The notes: generated from the sequence alone by a model not told the origin. A stretch of DNA of 64,000 nt from Planctomycetota bacterium (GCA_002686265.1 NZBA01000008.1:28800-92799); one strand, 5' to 3'; shown: positions 7,831-16,599, counted from the stretch's first letter. Made by a program: numbers and translations.

Positions 7831-9441
7831 TCACCTTCCGGGGCGCCGCAAGCTTGCACCGGAGCGGGCGCGACCATGGCCCCCGCCGCCGGGGGTGAGC
7901 AGCTCGAGCTCCGAGCCGGCGGCGAGGGTGAGCGACATCTTCCCGCCCAGGGCGCGGTCGGTCGAACGCCCCGCCAGGCGCACCCGCGCCTGGCCGGGAC
8001 AGCCCCGCCGGCCCCCCGCGAGCCCCCACGGGCCACGCTCCTGACGCTCAGCGACCCAGCCGGCTTGCGCATCGACGAGGAAGCGCAAGCGCCGGACCAC
8101 GCCGTCTCCACCGGGGTGGCGGCCCCCGCCTCCTGAGCCGCGCCGGACGGTGTAGCGCAGAACGCGCACGGGGAGCTGAGTCTCCAGGGCCTCGATGGGC
8201 GTGTTGCGCGTATTGGTCATGTGGGTCTGGATGGCGTGCGCCCCCGGCCCCAGCGGTCCGCCCCCCGCGCCCCCGGCAATCGTCTCGTAGGCGGAGAAGG
8301 GCCGCCCGCCCGAGCGCCCACCAAACGTCAGGTTGCTCATGGTCCCGGCGCTGGCCGCTGGGATGCGCCCGGGCAGGGCCCGCTGGAGGGCACCGAGCAG
8401 GACGTCCACCAGGCGCTGGCTGGTCTCCACGTTGCCCCCGGCGACCGGCGCCGGATAGCGGGCGTCGACCAGACTCCCCGGGCGCGTGAGGACGTCGACG
8501 CGCCGCATGACGCCCTCGTTGGTCGGCGTGCCGGCGGGCAGTAGCAGGCGCACGACGTAGAACACCGCCGCCTCCGCCACCGCACGAGTGGTGTTCACCG
8601 GGCCGGCGACCTGGTCATCGGTCTCCCGCAGGTCGACGCGCAGGCGCCCTCGCTCGCGACTGACGATGACGCGGATACGCGGGCGCCCCGCGCCCTCCGC
8701 GGCGGCTTCCTCCAGCTCGTCTTCGAACGACCACGCTCCCGCGGGCAGGCCGCGGATCAGATCGGAGGTCAGCTCGGCGGTCCAATCCATGAGCTGGCCG
8801 GCACGCCGATTCAGCTCGCGTGCGCCGTGCTCCAGCCCCATGGCGACCAACCGGCGCTCGCCGATGCGGTTGGCCGCCCACTGGGCGAGCAAGTCGCCCT
8901 CGCGCTCCTCGGGCACGCGCATGTTGGCCAGCAGGAGGCGCAGGACGTCGGGCTCGACGTTCCCGCCGCGCACGAGGTGCGTGGGCGGGATGCGCAGGCC
9001 CTCGCCGTGCACGTCGCGGGCCGGCGCCATGGAGCCGGGGTGCTGGCCTCCGACGTCCGCGTGGTGCGCGCGGTTGACGCAGAAGAAATCGGGTTCGCGC
9101 GCGCCGCGCAGGAAGACCGGCGAGACCAGGGTCAAATCCGGCAGATGCGTGCCACCTCCGAAGGGATCGTTGAGCAGCACGGCATCCCCGGGCTCGACCT
9201 CGAAAGCACCGCGCACCGCGGCCACCGAGAGCGGAGCGGCACCGAGGTGCACGGGCAGGTGAGCGGCCTGTCCGATCATGCGCCCCTCCCCGTCGAACAG
9301 GGCACAGGAGAAGTCACGGCGCTCCTTGATGTTGGGCGAGAAGGCGGAGCGCATCAGGGACACACCCATCTCCTCGGCCGTGGCCGCGAAGAGGTGGTGG
9401 AAGACCTCGAGACGCAGGCGGTCGGATCCGGAGTCCGCCAA
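7831..9441 (-). CDS. Hydantoinase B / oxoprolinase-type protein
   Basis: HyuB-family subunits act with an ATP-dependent HyuA subunit in hydrolysis of 5-oxoproline, hydantoins or related cyclic amides. The 536-residue product carries the N-terminal hallmark EEMGVSLMRSAFSPNIKERRDFSCALFD, then GQAAHLPVHLG, a GGTHLPD segment, HHADVGGQHPGSM and the C-terminal RVLRYTVRRGSGGGGRHPGGDG. The start is set at TTG 9441, seven bases after the gspK-like stop, because the conserved sequence begins about ten residues later and no ATG or GTG sits closer. No HyuA partner is present in the window, so the substrate is open. Confidence 0.88.
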   Translation of the reverse strand: MADSGSDRLRLEVFHHLFAATAEEMGVSLMRSAFSPNIKERRDFSCALFDGEGRMIGQAAHLPVHLGAAPLSVAAVRGAFEVEPGDAVLLNDPFGGGTHLPDLTLVSPVFLRGAREPDFFCVNRAHHADVGGQHPGSMAPARDVHGEGLRIPPTHLVRGGNVEPDVLRLLLANMRVPEEREGDLLAQWAANRIGERRLVAMGLEHGARELNRRAGQLMDWTAELTSDLIRGLPAGAWSFEDELEEAAAEGAGRPRIRVIVSRERGRLRVDLRETDDQVAGPVNTTRAVAEAAVFYVVRLLLPAGTPTNEGVMRRVDVLTRPGSLVDARYPAPVAGGNVETSQRLVDVLLGALQRALPGRIPAASAGTMSNLTFGGRSGGRPFSAYETIAGGAGGGPLGPGAHAIQTHMTNTRNTPIEALETQLPVRVLRYTVRRGSGGGGRHPGGDGVVRRLRFLVDAQAGWVAERQERGPWGLAGGRRGCPGQARVRLAGRSTDRALGGKMSLTLAAGSELELLTPGGGGHGRARSGASLRRPGR

Positions 9442-9448
9442 GGCGCTC

Positions 9449-11014
9449 TCAGCGCTCCTCGTCGGGGAAGTCGAGCACTTCGAGGGGCACGTAGTCGAGG
9501 ATCTCCCAGGGGATGATCGGCAGAAGCTCGATCTCCTCGCCACCCGTCCGACGCCAGACGATCATGCGCACGGTACGCACGAGCGCTCCGCCCGACTGCT
9601 CCTCCATGCGGGCGGCCTCGGACGCGGTCATGGCTTGCTCCTCGAAGCGCTCCACGCCCGTCTCGATGCGGGCGGTGATGTAGATGGAGAAGACGTTGCT
9701 CTGGGTGGTGAGAAGGTCCTTGATCATCTCCTGGACCTCCACGTCCTGGTCTTCCCAACCGCGCAGCTCTCCGAGCTCGTCGAGGGTGTCGAAGACCTGG
9801 CGCTGGATGATCTCCTCGCCGTACTCGTCGTAGAAGGGCTCGTCGTCCTCCTCCTCGTCGTACTCGTCCTCCTCCTCGAGGTTGCGGTACTCGATGACCT
9901 CGTCCCAGAAGCGGCTGGAGACATCGCGGTCGTCCAACAGGGCCTTGAGGACCGCCGGCGGCGCCGTGTTCAGGTTGACCCCGAATCCAGCCGAGGCCGG
10001 GGTGGACTCCGATCCGCTCCCCCCCCCGGCACCGCCCGCACCGGACGCGGCCGCGGCGGCGGCCCCCGCCCCTTCACCTCCGTCGGCCCCCATCGCTCCG
10101 TCCCCGGAAGCGGTCGCGGTGGTCACCTCCCCGCTCGCGGCGCTCAGGGCTCCCGCTCCACCGGCCTGCGGACTCCCCGACTGAGTGGGAGCGCTGGAGA
10201 GGGTCGCCGGGGAGGAGAAGACCGTCAGGAAGGAGCCGATCGAGTGGACCGGCGTGCCGTCCTCGTCGCGGTAGTCACGGAAGTGACGCTCCTCGAAGTG
10301 CATGAGGGTGAGAAACTCGCGCAGAGAGAGGGGCAGGCCGAGGTTCTCGTTCTCCTCGTCGTCGGTCAGGAGCTCGGGGCGCGGCAGCAGGGACCGATCG
10401 CGCTCGAGCATGTGGTCGCGCATGGTCTCCGCCATGTCCTCGGCATCCCGGCCGTTGATGTCCTCCAGGGTCCCCTCGCGACACAGATCGAGGACGCGCA
10501 CGACACGCTGGAAGGCCTCGTCGGCCACCTCCTCGTCGGCGTTGAGCATGTTGAGGACGTTGACCTTGCTGTCCTCGTCCTGGACGAGGATGCGCATGTC
10601 GACCTCGTTGATGTCGTGCCGCTGGGGACGACCCCACTCGTCCTCGTGGGAGTCCGAAGCCGCGGGCTCCCCGTCGGTTTCGCCGCCCATCCCCGCCTGC
10701 GGATCGCCACCGCTCGCGGCCGCGGCCCCCATCCCCGCCGCCGGGTCGGTCGGGTCCGCGGCCCCGTCCTGAGCCGCCTCGCCGTCCGAGCGCAATTGCT
10801 CCAGCACATCGAAGACCGCCGACTCGATCGCGAGGTCCATGGTGGTCAGGCGCACGTCATTGCGCGCGATCCTGGCATCGGTCATGGAGCCGATGCTGAT
10901 CTGAAACACGATCGTGATGACCACGAACAGCACCAGGATCGAGAGCAGAAGGGCCGTCCCGCGCTTGTGGAACTGGCGCCCCGAGCGGCCCAGGAGAGGT
11001 CTGAGGGGAGTCAT
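9449..11014 (-). CDS. GspK-like minor pseudopilin (type II secretion/pilus assembly)
   Basis: GspK sits at the tip of the type II secretion pseudopilus. After a short basic leader comes a prepilin-like junction, KRGTALLLSILVLFVVITIV, giving one hydrophobic helix. The body holds two helix-hairpin-helix-like segments typical of GspK, SKVNVLNMLNADEE and GVNLNTAPPAVLKALL. It is larger (521 residues) than typical GspK (about 330). The excess is Ala/Gly/Ser-rich low-complexity sequence (about 85-115 and 270-335) and a Glu/Asp/Tyr-rich stretch encoded near 9830-9890. The start at ATG 11014 (MTPLRPLL) is preferred over the longer frame because it leaves a short basic leader. The secretin gene lies immediately upstream. 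Confidence 0.78.
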   Translation of the reverse strand: MTPLRPLLGRSGRQFHKRGTALLLSILVLFVVITIVFQISIGSMTDARIARNDVRLTTMDLAIESAVFDVLEQLRSDGEAAQDGAADPTDPAAGMGAAAASGGDPQAGMGGETDGEPAASDSHEDEWGRPQRHDINEVDMRILVQDEDSKVNVLNMLNADEEVADEAFQRVVRVLDLCREGTLEDINGRDAEDMAETMRDHMLERDRSLLPRPELLTDDEENENLGLPLSLREFLTLMHFEERHFRDYRDEDGTPVHSIGSFLTVFSSPATLSSAPTQSGSPQAGGAGALSAASGEVTTATASGDGAMGADGGEGAGAAAAAASGAGGAGGGSGSESTPASAGFGVNLNTAPPAVLKALLDDRDVSSRFWDEVIEYRNLEEEDEYDEEEDDEPFYDEYGEEIIQRQVFDTLDELGELRGWEDQDVEVQEMIKDLLTTQSNVFSIYITARIETGVERFEEQAMTASEAARMEEQSGGALVRTVRMIVWRRTGGEEIELLPIIPWEILDYVPLEVLDFPDEER

Positions 11015-11102
11015 GGGCTGGTGGAATCCTCCGACGCCCAGGGTAGCGTGTTTCTTCCCCCGCACGCCTGTCTTCGCGTGCCGACGCCAGCCCCCGGAGC
11101 GC

Positions 11103-12638
11103 TCAGAACTCCCTGTTGAGATCGACGCCCTCCAGGACGCGCGGTCGGATGAAGAACAGCACCTGGGCCTGCTCGATCGAGTTGAAGGTGGAGCGAAAGA
11201 GGCTGCCCAGGATCGGCAGGTCCTTGAGGAGCGGGATCCCCTTCTCGTCGTCGACGGTCCGCTCGGTGATCAGGCCGCCGAGGATCACGGCCTGCCCCGG
11301 CTTGAGGTAGACCTGGGTCGTCGCCGAGCGGGTTGCCACGACCGGGTTCGAGATGATGTCACCTGAGTTGGTCAAGACCGTCGCGGCGCTGCCCGTCTGC
11401 TGGGAGGCCGAGATGTCGATCTCCAGGGAGACGGTGTTGCTCCCGACCAGGCGCGGCGTGACGAAGAGCTGCACACCGACCTCGAGGTACTTGGCCGCGG
11501 TGGTGAACCCCGTGGCGGTGATGATGACCTCCGAGTAGGGGATCCTCTCGACCGACTCGATGCGCGCCTTGCCGCCTTCCCGCACCGCCACCTTTGGCCG
11601 CGAGATGATCGAGACGTTCTCGAAGGTGGACAGGAGCTCGAGCATCGCGGAGTAGGTCACGCCGTCGTGGACCGTTCCGAGCATCCCCAAGAACTCCCCG
11701 GGGCCGAAGCTGCCCTGGTTGGGGAAATCCCACGTGGCACTCTCGAGCAGGGTGTCATCTGGAAACTGAAGCAGGGGCGAGCCCGGCTGCGCGCCGATGC
11801 CCATGTCGAAGCTGTCGCGCGTCACCCACTCGACGATCTTGGCCTCGATCTCCACCTGGCGTGGGCCGGCGAAGAACGTGTCGATGAAGTACTCGCCCTC
11901 GGTCAGCAACTCCGAGCCGGTGGTGACGACGACCCAGTCGGCGATCGGTAGCTCCACCCCCGCGGCCGGCGCAGGTGCGCGCAGGTCGGGAGACATGACC
12001 TCCGAGTCGAACTTCTCCATCAGGTCCATGCGCACGGTGGCCGGCCCCTGGGGACCGAGCTCCGCCGCTTTCTCCGGGGTCCACTCGACGAAGTCCCCGT
12101 AGGCGCGCAGCAGGTTGACGACGCGGCTGCCCGTGCCCACGCGGAAGGAGTAGGGCTTGGTGATCAGACCCGTCTCCTCGTGCACCTTGATGCGCGTCCC
12201 GAAGGTCTGGTAGGGGTTGGTCGAGGGCACATCCGCCTCGGAGGGCTGCGCTAGGGGCGCGGGCTCCTCGTCATTCCCGAGCTCGGGTTCCTCGTCCGTC
12301 CCGAGCCCAATCTCAGCTGCATTCCGCGCCGCCGCCGCAGCCTGCGCCGCCTCGGCCGCCTCGCGCTCCTGGGAGGCCAAGTCCTCGGGCGTGCGCCCCA
12401 TGGCGGGCACGATGTCGGCGAATGGGTCGCCCATCGTGTCCACGGGCGTGAGGGTTCCGCGCTGCATCAGCTCGCGGAACATCTCCATCGTCAGCTGCCG
12501 GGGCGGCGTCGGCCGGGGCGGCTCGAGGGAGCGGCAGGAAGAGCCCGCGGCGCACGCGCCGACCAAGGCAGCCCACCACACCGCGGCCCGGAATGCTCCC
12601 ACGGTTGGGCTCAGAGAGTCTCGCTGGACGCATCGCAT
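11103..12638 (-). CDS. Secretin-family outer-membrane lipoprotein
   Basis: Secretins (GspD/PilQ family) form the outer-membrane gate for type II secretion or type IV pili. The start at ATG 12638 gives a signal peptide with lipobox LVGAC (Cys29; a second Cys at 35 is an alternative). An Ala/Glu-rich region (about 90-130) is probably disordered. The C-terminal half shows the secretin core: RQVEIEAKIVEWVTRDSFDMGIG, EVGVQLFVTPRLVG, then QAVILGGLITERTVDDEKG and PLLKDLPILGSLFRS. Repeated N-domains are hard to see, so it may be a short secretin with one N-domain. It is followed by the gspK-like gene after 88 bp. No assembly ATPase or inner-membrane platform gene is nearby. Confidence 0.87.
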   Translation of the reverse strand: MRCVQRDSLSPTVGAFRAAVWWAALVGACAAGSSCRSLEPPRPTPPRQLTMEMFRELMQRGTLTPVDTMGDPFADIVPAMGRTPEDLASQEREAAEAAQAAAAARNAAEIGLGTDEEPELGNDEEPAPLAQPSEADVPSTNPYQTFGTRIKVHEETGLITKPYSFRVGTGSRVVNLLRAYGDFVEWTPEKAAELGPQGPATVRMDLMEKFDSEVMSPDLRAPAPAAGVELPIADWVVVTTGSELLTEGEYFIDTFFAGPRQVEIEAKIVEWVTRDSFDMGIGAQPGSPLLQFPDDTLLESATWDFPNQGSFGPGEFLGMLGTVHDGVTYSAMLELLSTFENVSIISRPKVAVREGGKARIESVERIPYSEVIITATGFTTAAKYLEVGVQLFVTPRLVGSNTVSLEIDISASQQTGSAATVLTNSGDIISNPVVATRSATTQVYLKPGQAVILGGLITERTVDDEKGIPLLKDLPILGSLFRSTFNSIEQAQVLFFIRPRVLEGVDLNREF

Positions 12639-12828
12639 GCCGTGCTGCTCGGGATGGGAGTGTTGCTCGGGGCGGGAAGGTGCTCGGGGCGGCAGCAGCC
12701 GCCTAAACGCGAAGCAGAGACCCACCGTGGGGTCTCCGCACGTTCCGTGGAGGAGTTGACGAGATCGCGACCGCCCCGGCGTGGGCGCCGCCAACACCCC
12801 GGCGAGTGTTCATCGCCCCTGCAAGCGA

Positions 12829-13287
12829 CTAGGCGCTGACGTCCAGCTTCCTGCGTACCTGGTCGGTGATCTCCAACGCCCGCCGCTTGGGGTCCTTGTT
12901 GGAGATAGCCTTCCACACGCTGTCCAGCTTGCGGTCCTTCATGATCGCCGCGGCGGCGCGCCGGACTCGGTCGACCGCCTTGTTGTAGAGCACCTGGCCC
13001 TCCGGCGAGTCCCGGTCGATGCCCTTGCGGGCCATCTCGCGCATCTCGCTGGTCGCATTCAGGACCGTGTCGTACTTCATGACGCCCGGCCGGGTGAGGT
13101 GTCGCGGGTCGGTCAGGCCGCAGACGTTGTCGGCTTCATCGACGACCCAGTCGCTCGCCGGCGCCGCTGCCTGCAGCGCGCTTACGCTCGCCACGCCTTC
13201 GACCTCGGCCGGGGTCGTCGCCCCACCGCTGCCGCTCGCGAGTCCGACCGCGATGCAAACTGCCACCACTCGTGCTCGTGTCTTCAT
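12829..13287 (-). CDS. Small exported protein of unknown function
   Basis: I do not recognise this family. The start at ATG 13287 gives 152 residues with a clear signal peptide (MKTRARVVAVCIAVGLASG). The mature part contains WVVDEADNVCGLTDPRHLTRPGVMKYDTVL and a basic, helix-rich C-terminal half (KAVDRVRRAAAAIMKDRKLDSVWKAI). That arrangement of a short conserved-looking segment around one Cys and a charged helical end suggests a small periplasmic protein. The frame extends 39 codons upstream, but that part is Cys/Arg-rich and unlikely to be translated. The secretin gene follows after 190 bp and might be co-transcribed. Confidence 0.65.
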   Translation of the reverse strand: MKTRARVVAVCIAVGLASGSGGATTPAEVEGVASVSALQAAAPASDWVVDEADNVCGLTDPRHLTRPGVMKYDTVLNATSEMREMARKGIDRDSPEGQVLYNKAVDRVRRAAAAIMKDRKLDSVWKAISNKDPKRRALEITDQVRRKLDVSA

Positions 13288-13410
13288 CCTGCCCGTTCCC
13301 TCTCTGTCAGCTGCCCTGCCATGGGCCATGCGGCACTGTGTACCGCATGTCCACCGACGGGTGCAAGTATCCGCGTGCCGTCCGTCAGGAGTAGCGATTT
13401 CCACTCTTTC

Positions 13411-13447
13411 TAGTCTATCAAGACTACGAGGTCCTCTGTTTACAGAG
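13411..13447. repeat. Pair of short inverted repeats upstream of the exported-protein gene
   Basis: Two perfect 6-bp inverted repeats, TAGTCT-N4-AGACTA and CTCTGT-N2-ACAGAG, lie 8 bp apart in a local AT-richer patch 125-160 bp upstream of the ATG at 13287. They could be operator half-sites or simply chance. Confidence 0.3.
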
Positions 13448-13557
13448 CCTGTACTCGAACCGCTCTCGGGAGCCTTCCAGGCCCGGGGACATCGGGGCCG
13501 GCGAGGCCTCGGGCAGGGCGATCAGCTCGCCCTCTCCTCCACCTCTTCCTTCTACGA

Positions 13558-13586
13558 CCGCGGCGAGTCACCAGGACTCGCCGCGG
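13558..13586 (-). terminator. Perfect 12-bp hairpin downstream of pnp
   Basis: Arms CCGCGGCGAGTC and GACTCGCCGCGG are exact inverse complements around a 5-base loop. The hairpin lies about 92 bases beyond the pnp stop in the direction of transcription. No T-run follows on the minus strand, so it may be a 3' stabilising or Rho-assisted structure rather than a classical intrinsic terminator. Confidence 0.45.
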
Positions 13587-13677
13587 CACGCATGTAAGAA
13601 CGGGAAGTGGGCTGAAAGGGAACGGCGCAATCGTTCGCCCTTCGCGAAGAGCGGACGGAGTCCCCGCCCCGGGACGC

Positions 13678-15792
13678 TCAGTTCGCGACGGTCTCGCTGT
13701 TGACCGCCTTGGCGGACAGCTTGACCTTCCCGCGGTCGTCGACGTTGATCACGACGACCTCGATCTTGTCACCGACGTTGACGACATCGCTGACCTTGTC
13801 CACGAACCCCTCGCGGAGCTCGGAGATGTGGCACAGGCCCTCGACTCCGGGGAGGATCTCGATGAACGCACCGAAGTCGCGCGCGCTCTTCACCTCGCCG
13901 GTGTAGCGCGTCCCGATCTTGGGCGTCTCGCACATGGCCTGAATGGCCTCGGCGCAGGCCGTGACCTGGGGGCTGTCGGTCCCGAAGACCTGCACGTGCC
14001 CGTCGTCGTCGAGGATCGAGATCCGCACGCCGTACTGCTCCTGCATGCCCTTGATGTTCTTCCCGCCGGGGCCGATCAGGAACCCGATCTTCTCGCCGGG
14101 GATCTTGATCGCCTCGAAGCGCGGAGCGAACTCGGAGATGTCTGCGCTCGGCTGGGGCACGGCCTCCAGCATCTTGCGCAGGATGTAGCGTCGGCCCTCG
14201 CAGGCCTGGCCGAGGGCGGCCTCGAGCAACTGCCGGCTCACGCCCTTGATCTTGATGTCCATCTGCAAGGCGGTGATACCCAGACCCGACCCGGCTACCT
14301 TGAAGTCCATGTCGCCGTTGTGGTCCTCGGAGCCCTGGATATCCGACAGGATCGCGGTCTTGTCGCCCTCCTGCACCAGCCCCATGGCAATTCCGGCCAC
14401 GGGCTGGCTGATGGGCACGCCGGCCAGCATCAGCGACAGGCAACCACCGCAGACGCTCGCCATCGAGGAGGAGCCGTTGGACTCCATGATGTCCGACACG
14501 ATGCGGATCGTGTAGGGGAAGGTCTCCTTCGAGGGGAGCACACCCGAGAGAGCGCGCTCGGCCAGCATCCCGTGCCCGATCTCGCGCCGGCCGGGGCCCA
14601 TGATGCGCCGCGTCTCGCCCACGCTGTAGGGCGGGAAGTTGTAGTGCAGGTAGAAGTTCTTGCGGTACTCCTTCTCCAGCCCGTCGATGATCTGCTCGTC
14701 GTCGGGGGTGCCGAGGGTCGTGCTGACCAGGGCCTGGGTCTCGCCGCGGGTGAAGAGCACCGAGCCGTGCTGGCGCGGGATCAGGTTGGGCACGATCGTG
14801 ATCTCGCGAATCTCGTCGGTGGCGCGCCCGTCGGTGCGCTTGCCCTCGAGGATGCACTCGCGCTCCACGCTCCCCTTCAGCTCGCTGAAGGCGCCCTTGA
14901 CGGCCTTGGCGCGCTTACCGAGTTCGACCTCGTCGGTGATCCCCGCGGTCAGGGCCGCCACGCACTTGTCGCGGACGGTCTTGATGGCGGCGTCGCGTGC
15001 GTGCTTGCCGGAGGTGAAGATGACTCCCTTGACCTCGTCGCGGTAGGGCGCGACTTCGGCGGCAAGCTGCGTGTCGGGCTCCGGCTTGGACCACTCGAGC
15101 GCAGGCTTGTTCACCTGCGCGTTGAGCTCGTCCACGAGGGAGACGATCTCGCCGATGACCTCACCGGCGAGCTCGAGCGCATCGAGCATCTCACCCTCGG
15201 TCAGCTCGCTGGCCGAGGCCTCGACCATGGCGACGCCCTTGGCGTGGCCGGCCACCACGAGGTTCAGCCGCGAGTTGCCCCGCAGGTCCTCGTCGGAGGG
15301 GAAGGGAACCAGCTCTCCGTCGACGTGCCCGATGCGGACGGCGCCGAGGGTCTCGTCGAACGGCAGGCCGCTGATCCGGACCGCGGCGAAGGCGGCGATC
15401 ATGGCCGCGATGTCGTTGCTGTTCTCGCCGTCGTAGCACAGGGCGGTGCACATCACCTGGGTCTCCTGCTTGAACCCGTCGGCGAACATCGGCCGGATGG
15501 ACCGGTCGATCATGCGCATGGTCAGGATCTCCTTGGTGTTCGGACGACCCTCGCGCTTGAAGAAGCCGCCGGGGATCTTGCCCGCCGCCTCGGTCTTCTC
15601 GCGGTAGTCGACCTGCAGCGGGAAGAAGTCCAGCCCGTCGCGGGTCCCGCCCGCGGTCGCCGCGGCGAAGCACATGCTGCCGTCCACGGCGCAAATCACG
15701 CTGCCGTTGGCCTGGCGCGCCACAAGGCCCGTCTCCAGGGAGATCTTTCTCCCGCCGATCGTTCGCTCCACTCGTTTTCTCGTGTCTGTCAT
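13678..15792 (-). CDS. pnp: Polyribonucleotide nucleotidyltransferase (PNPase)
   Basis: PNPase degrades RNA 3'-to-5' by phosphorolysis. The 704-residue length is normal. Two RNase PH-like halves are visible: the first contains FFPLQVDYREKTEAAGKIPGGFFKREGRP. The second contains the phosphate-site sequence ESNGSSSMASVCGG and the conserved SDIQGSEDHNGDMDFKVAG. A KH domain (IGFLIGPGGKNIKGMQEQYGV) and an S1 domain (YTGEVKSARDFGAFIEILPGVEGLCHISEL) close the protein. It starts at ATG 15792, 243 bp downstream of rpsO, the classic rpsO-pnp pairing. Confidence 0.97.
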   Translation of the reverse strand: MTDTRKRVERTIGGRKISLETGLVARQANGSVICAVDGSMCFAAATAGGTRDGLDFFPLQVDYREKTEAAGKIPGGFFKREGRPNTKEILTMRMIDRSIRPMFADGFKQETQVMCTALCYDGENSNDIAAMIAAFAAVRISGLPFDETLGAVRIGHVDGELVPFPSDEDLRGNSRLNLVVAGHAKGVAMVEASASELTEGEMLDALELAGEVIGEIVSLVDELNAQVNKPALEWSKPEPDTQLAAEVAPYRDEVKGVIFTSGKHARDAAIKTVRDKCVAALTAGITDEVELGKRAKAVKGAFSELKGSVERECILEGKRTDGRATDEIREITIVPNLIPRQHGSVLFTRGETQALVSTTLGTPDDEQIIDGLEKEYRKNFYLHYNFPPYSVGETRRIMGPGRREIGHGMLAERALSGVLPSKETFPYTIRIVSDIMESNGSSSMASVCGGCLSLMLAGVPISQPVAGIAMGLVQEGDKTAILSDIQGSEDHNGDMDFKVAGSGLGITALQMDIKIKGVSRQLLEAALGQACEGRRYILRKMLEAVPQPSADISEFAPRFEAIKIPGEKIGFLIGPGGKNIKGMQEQYGVRISILDDDGHVQVFGTDSPQVTACAEAIQAMCETPKIGTRYTGEVKSARDFGAFIEILPGVEGLCHISELREGFVDKVSDVVNVGDKIEVVVINVDDRGKVKLSAKAVNSETVAN

Positions 15793-15938
15793 CTCAGTGT
15801 CTTTTCTCTTTGTCTTTTCTCGTCTGTCACGGCCTTCCGCGCCTGTTCATTCGCTTCTTGGCGACGCGGTCCGGCCCCGGGCGAGGGCTCGGCCCCCACC
15901 GGGTGTCCGTCGCCGGCACGATGCACGGCGACAGGGTC

Positions 15939-16001
15939 GCCTCGCCGAAATCGCCGGCGAGGCATCCCCGCTCGCTCCCCCGGCCAGAGGCTCCGGCCGG
16001 G
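15939..16001 (-). promoter_or_regulatory. Two hairpins in the rpsO-pnp intergenic region
   Basis: Two inverted repeats sit between rpsO and pnp: CCCGGCC/GGCCGGG at 15979-16001 (9-base loop) and GCCTCGCC/GGCGAGGC at 15939-15963 (9-base loop). In other bacteria this interval carries a terminator and an RNase III processing hairpin through which PNPase controls itself. The position matches but the function here is inference. Confidence 0.4.
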
Positions 16002-16035
16002 ATCCGAGCGGGATTGGTTCTGTTGTGCGCGCCGG

Positions 16036-16305
16036 CTAGCGACGCAGCTTCAGCTTCCCGACGATGTCCTGGTAGCGCTCGGGCGACTTACGCCGCAGGT
16101 AGCGCAACAGGCGGCTGCGGCGGCCGACCATCATCAGCAGGCCGCGCCGGGAGGGGAAGTCCTTCCTGTGCACCTTGAGGTGCTCGGTCAGGTTCTTGAT
16201 GTTCTCGGTCAGGACGGCGATCTGGACCTCGGGCGAGCCCGTGTCCCCCTCCGCCTTCGCGTGTTCCTTGATCAGCTCGGTCTTGCGCGCGGCTTCGATG
16301 GCCAT
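16036..16305 (-). CDS. rpsO: 30S ribosomal protein S15
   Basis: S15 binds the three-way junction of 16S rRNA early in 30S assembly. The 89-residue product matches the family in length and sequence: [19 protein letters not shown], then [19 protein letters not shown] and [17 protein letters not shown]. The ATG at 16305 follows an AGAGG ribosome site by about 9 bases. The open frame extends about 59 codons upstream, but that sequence is leader RNA. pnp follows. Confidence 0.98.
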   Translation of the reverse strand: MAIEAARKTELIKEHAKAEGDTGSPEVQIAVLTENIKNLTEHLKVHRKDFPSRRGLLMMVGRRSRLLRYLRRKSPERYQDIVGKLKLRR

Positions 16306-16386
16306 GACGGTGGTCCTCTTCTCACGGCTGTCGCTGGACGACTTGCCCGGATCCCAGGGAGGCCCCCAAGTCCCGGGTGCACCGGC

Positions 16387-16403
16387 GCCGCCAGGGTGGC
16401 GGC
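16387..16403 (-). promoter_or_regulatory. Leader hairpin upstream of rpsO
   Basis: A 7-bp perfect stem (GCCGCCA/TGGCGGC, 3-base loop) lies in the roughly 145-base rpsO leader. S15 represses its own mRNA through leader structure in several bacteria, so an autoregulatory site is plausible, but the fold is unproven. Confidence 0.3.
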
Positions 16404-16456
16404 AGGAAACCGGTAGCGGGCGCGGCGCGATGCCTCCGCCCGGATCAGCGCCAGAG

Positions 16457-16484
16457 AGTGTAGGCCTCCGGCACGGCGCCACAA
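16457..16484 (-). promoter_or_regulatory. Candidate rpsO promoter
   Basis: On the minus strand TTGTGG (16484-16479) and TACACT (16462-16457) are 16 bp apart. The -10 resembles the TANACT boxes seen before other genes here. It would give a leader of about 145 bases. Confidence 0.4.
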
Positions 16485-16494
16485 CCCCCGGGCG

Positions 16495-16538
16495 AAAAAC
16501 CGTCCCGCGGCGCCCTACGAAGGAAGCAAACAGGGCGC
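16495..16538 (-). terminator. Candidate terminator after the small lipoprotein gene
   Basis: Arms GCGCCCT and AGGGCGC (16510-16538, 15-base loop) are followed on the minus strand, after about 10 bases, by a run of five T (complement of 16495-16499). It sits between the lipoprotein stop at 16600 and the rpsO promoter candidate, a sensible place. The offset T-run makes it imperfect. Confidence 0.4.
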
Positions 16539-16599
16539 GCGAGGGGCATGAAGCGGTCCCCAGGAGCCCCGTGGAACGAGCCGCGCCGCGCGGGAGCGC

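Larger units (their letters stand above)
13288..13677. other. Gene-free interval between pnp and the small exported protein
   Basis: No gene is supported in these 390 bp. The part near 13400-13450 is distinctly less GC-rich and is the likely promoter region of the exported-protein gene. It holds two short inverted repeats: arms TAGTCT/AGACTA at 13411-13426 and CTCTGT/ACAGAG at 13434-13447. I could not place a convincing -35/-10 pair. A perfect 12-bp inverted repeat at 13558-13586 is listed separately. Confidence 0.5.

Noticed and set aside
9830..9890. Microsatellite-like CTCGTC repeat as a mobile or CRISPR element
   Set aside because: It is simply the coding of a Glu/Asp-rich run in the GspK-like protein, with no spacer structure.
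13828..16416. 862-codon open frame on the plus strand opposite pnp
   Set aside because: It lies antisense to pnp and rpsO, whose sequences are unmistakable; the product is His/Asp/Gly-rich with no motifs, as expected in GC-rich DNA.
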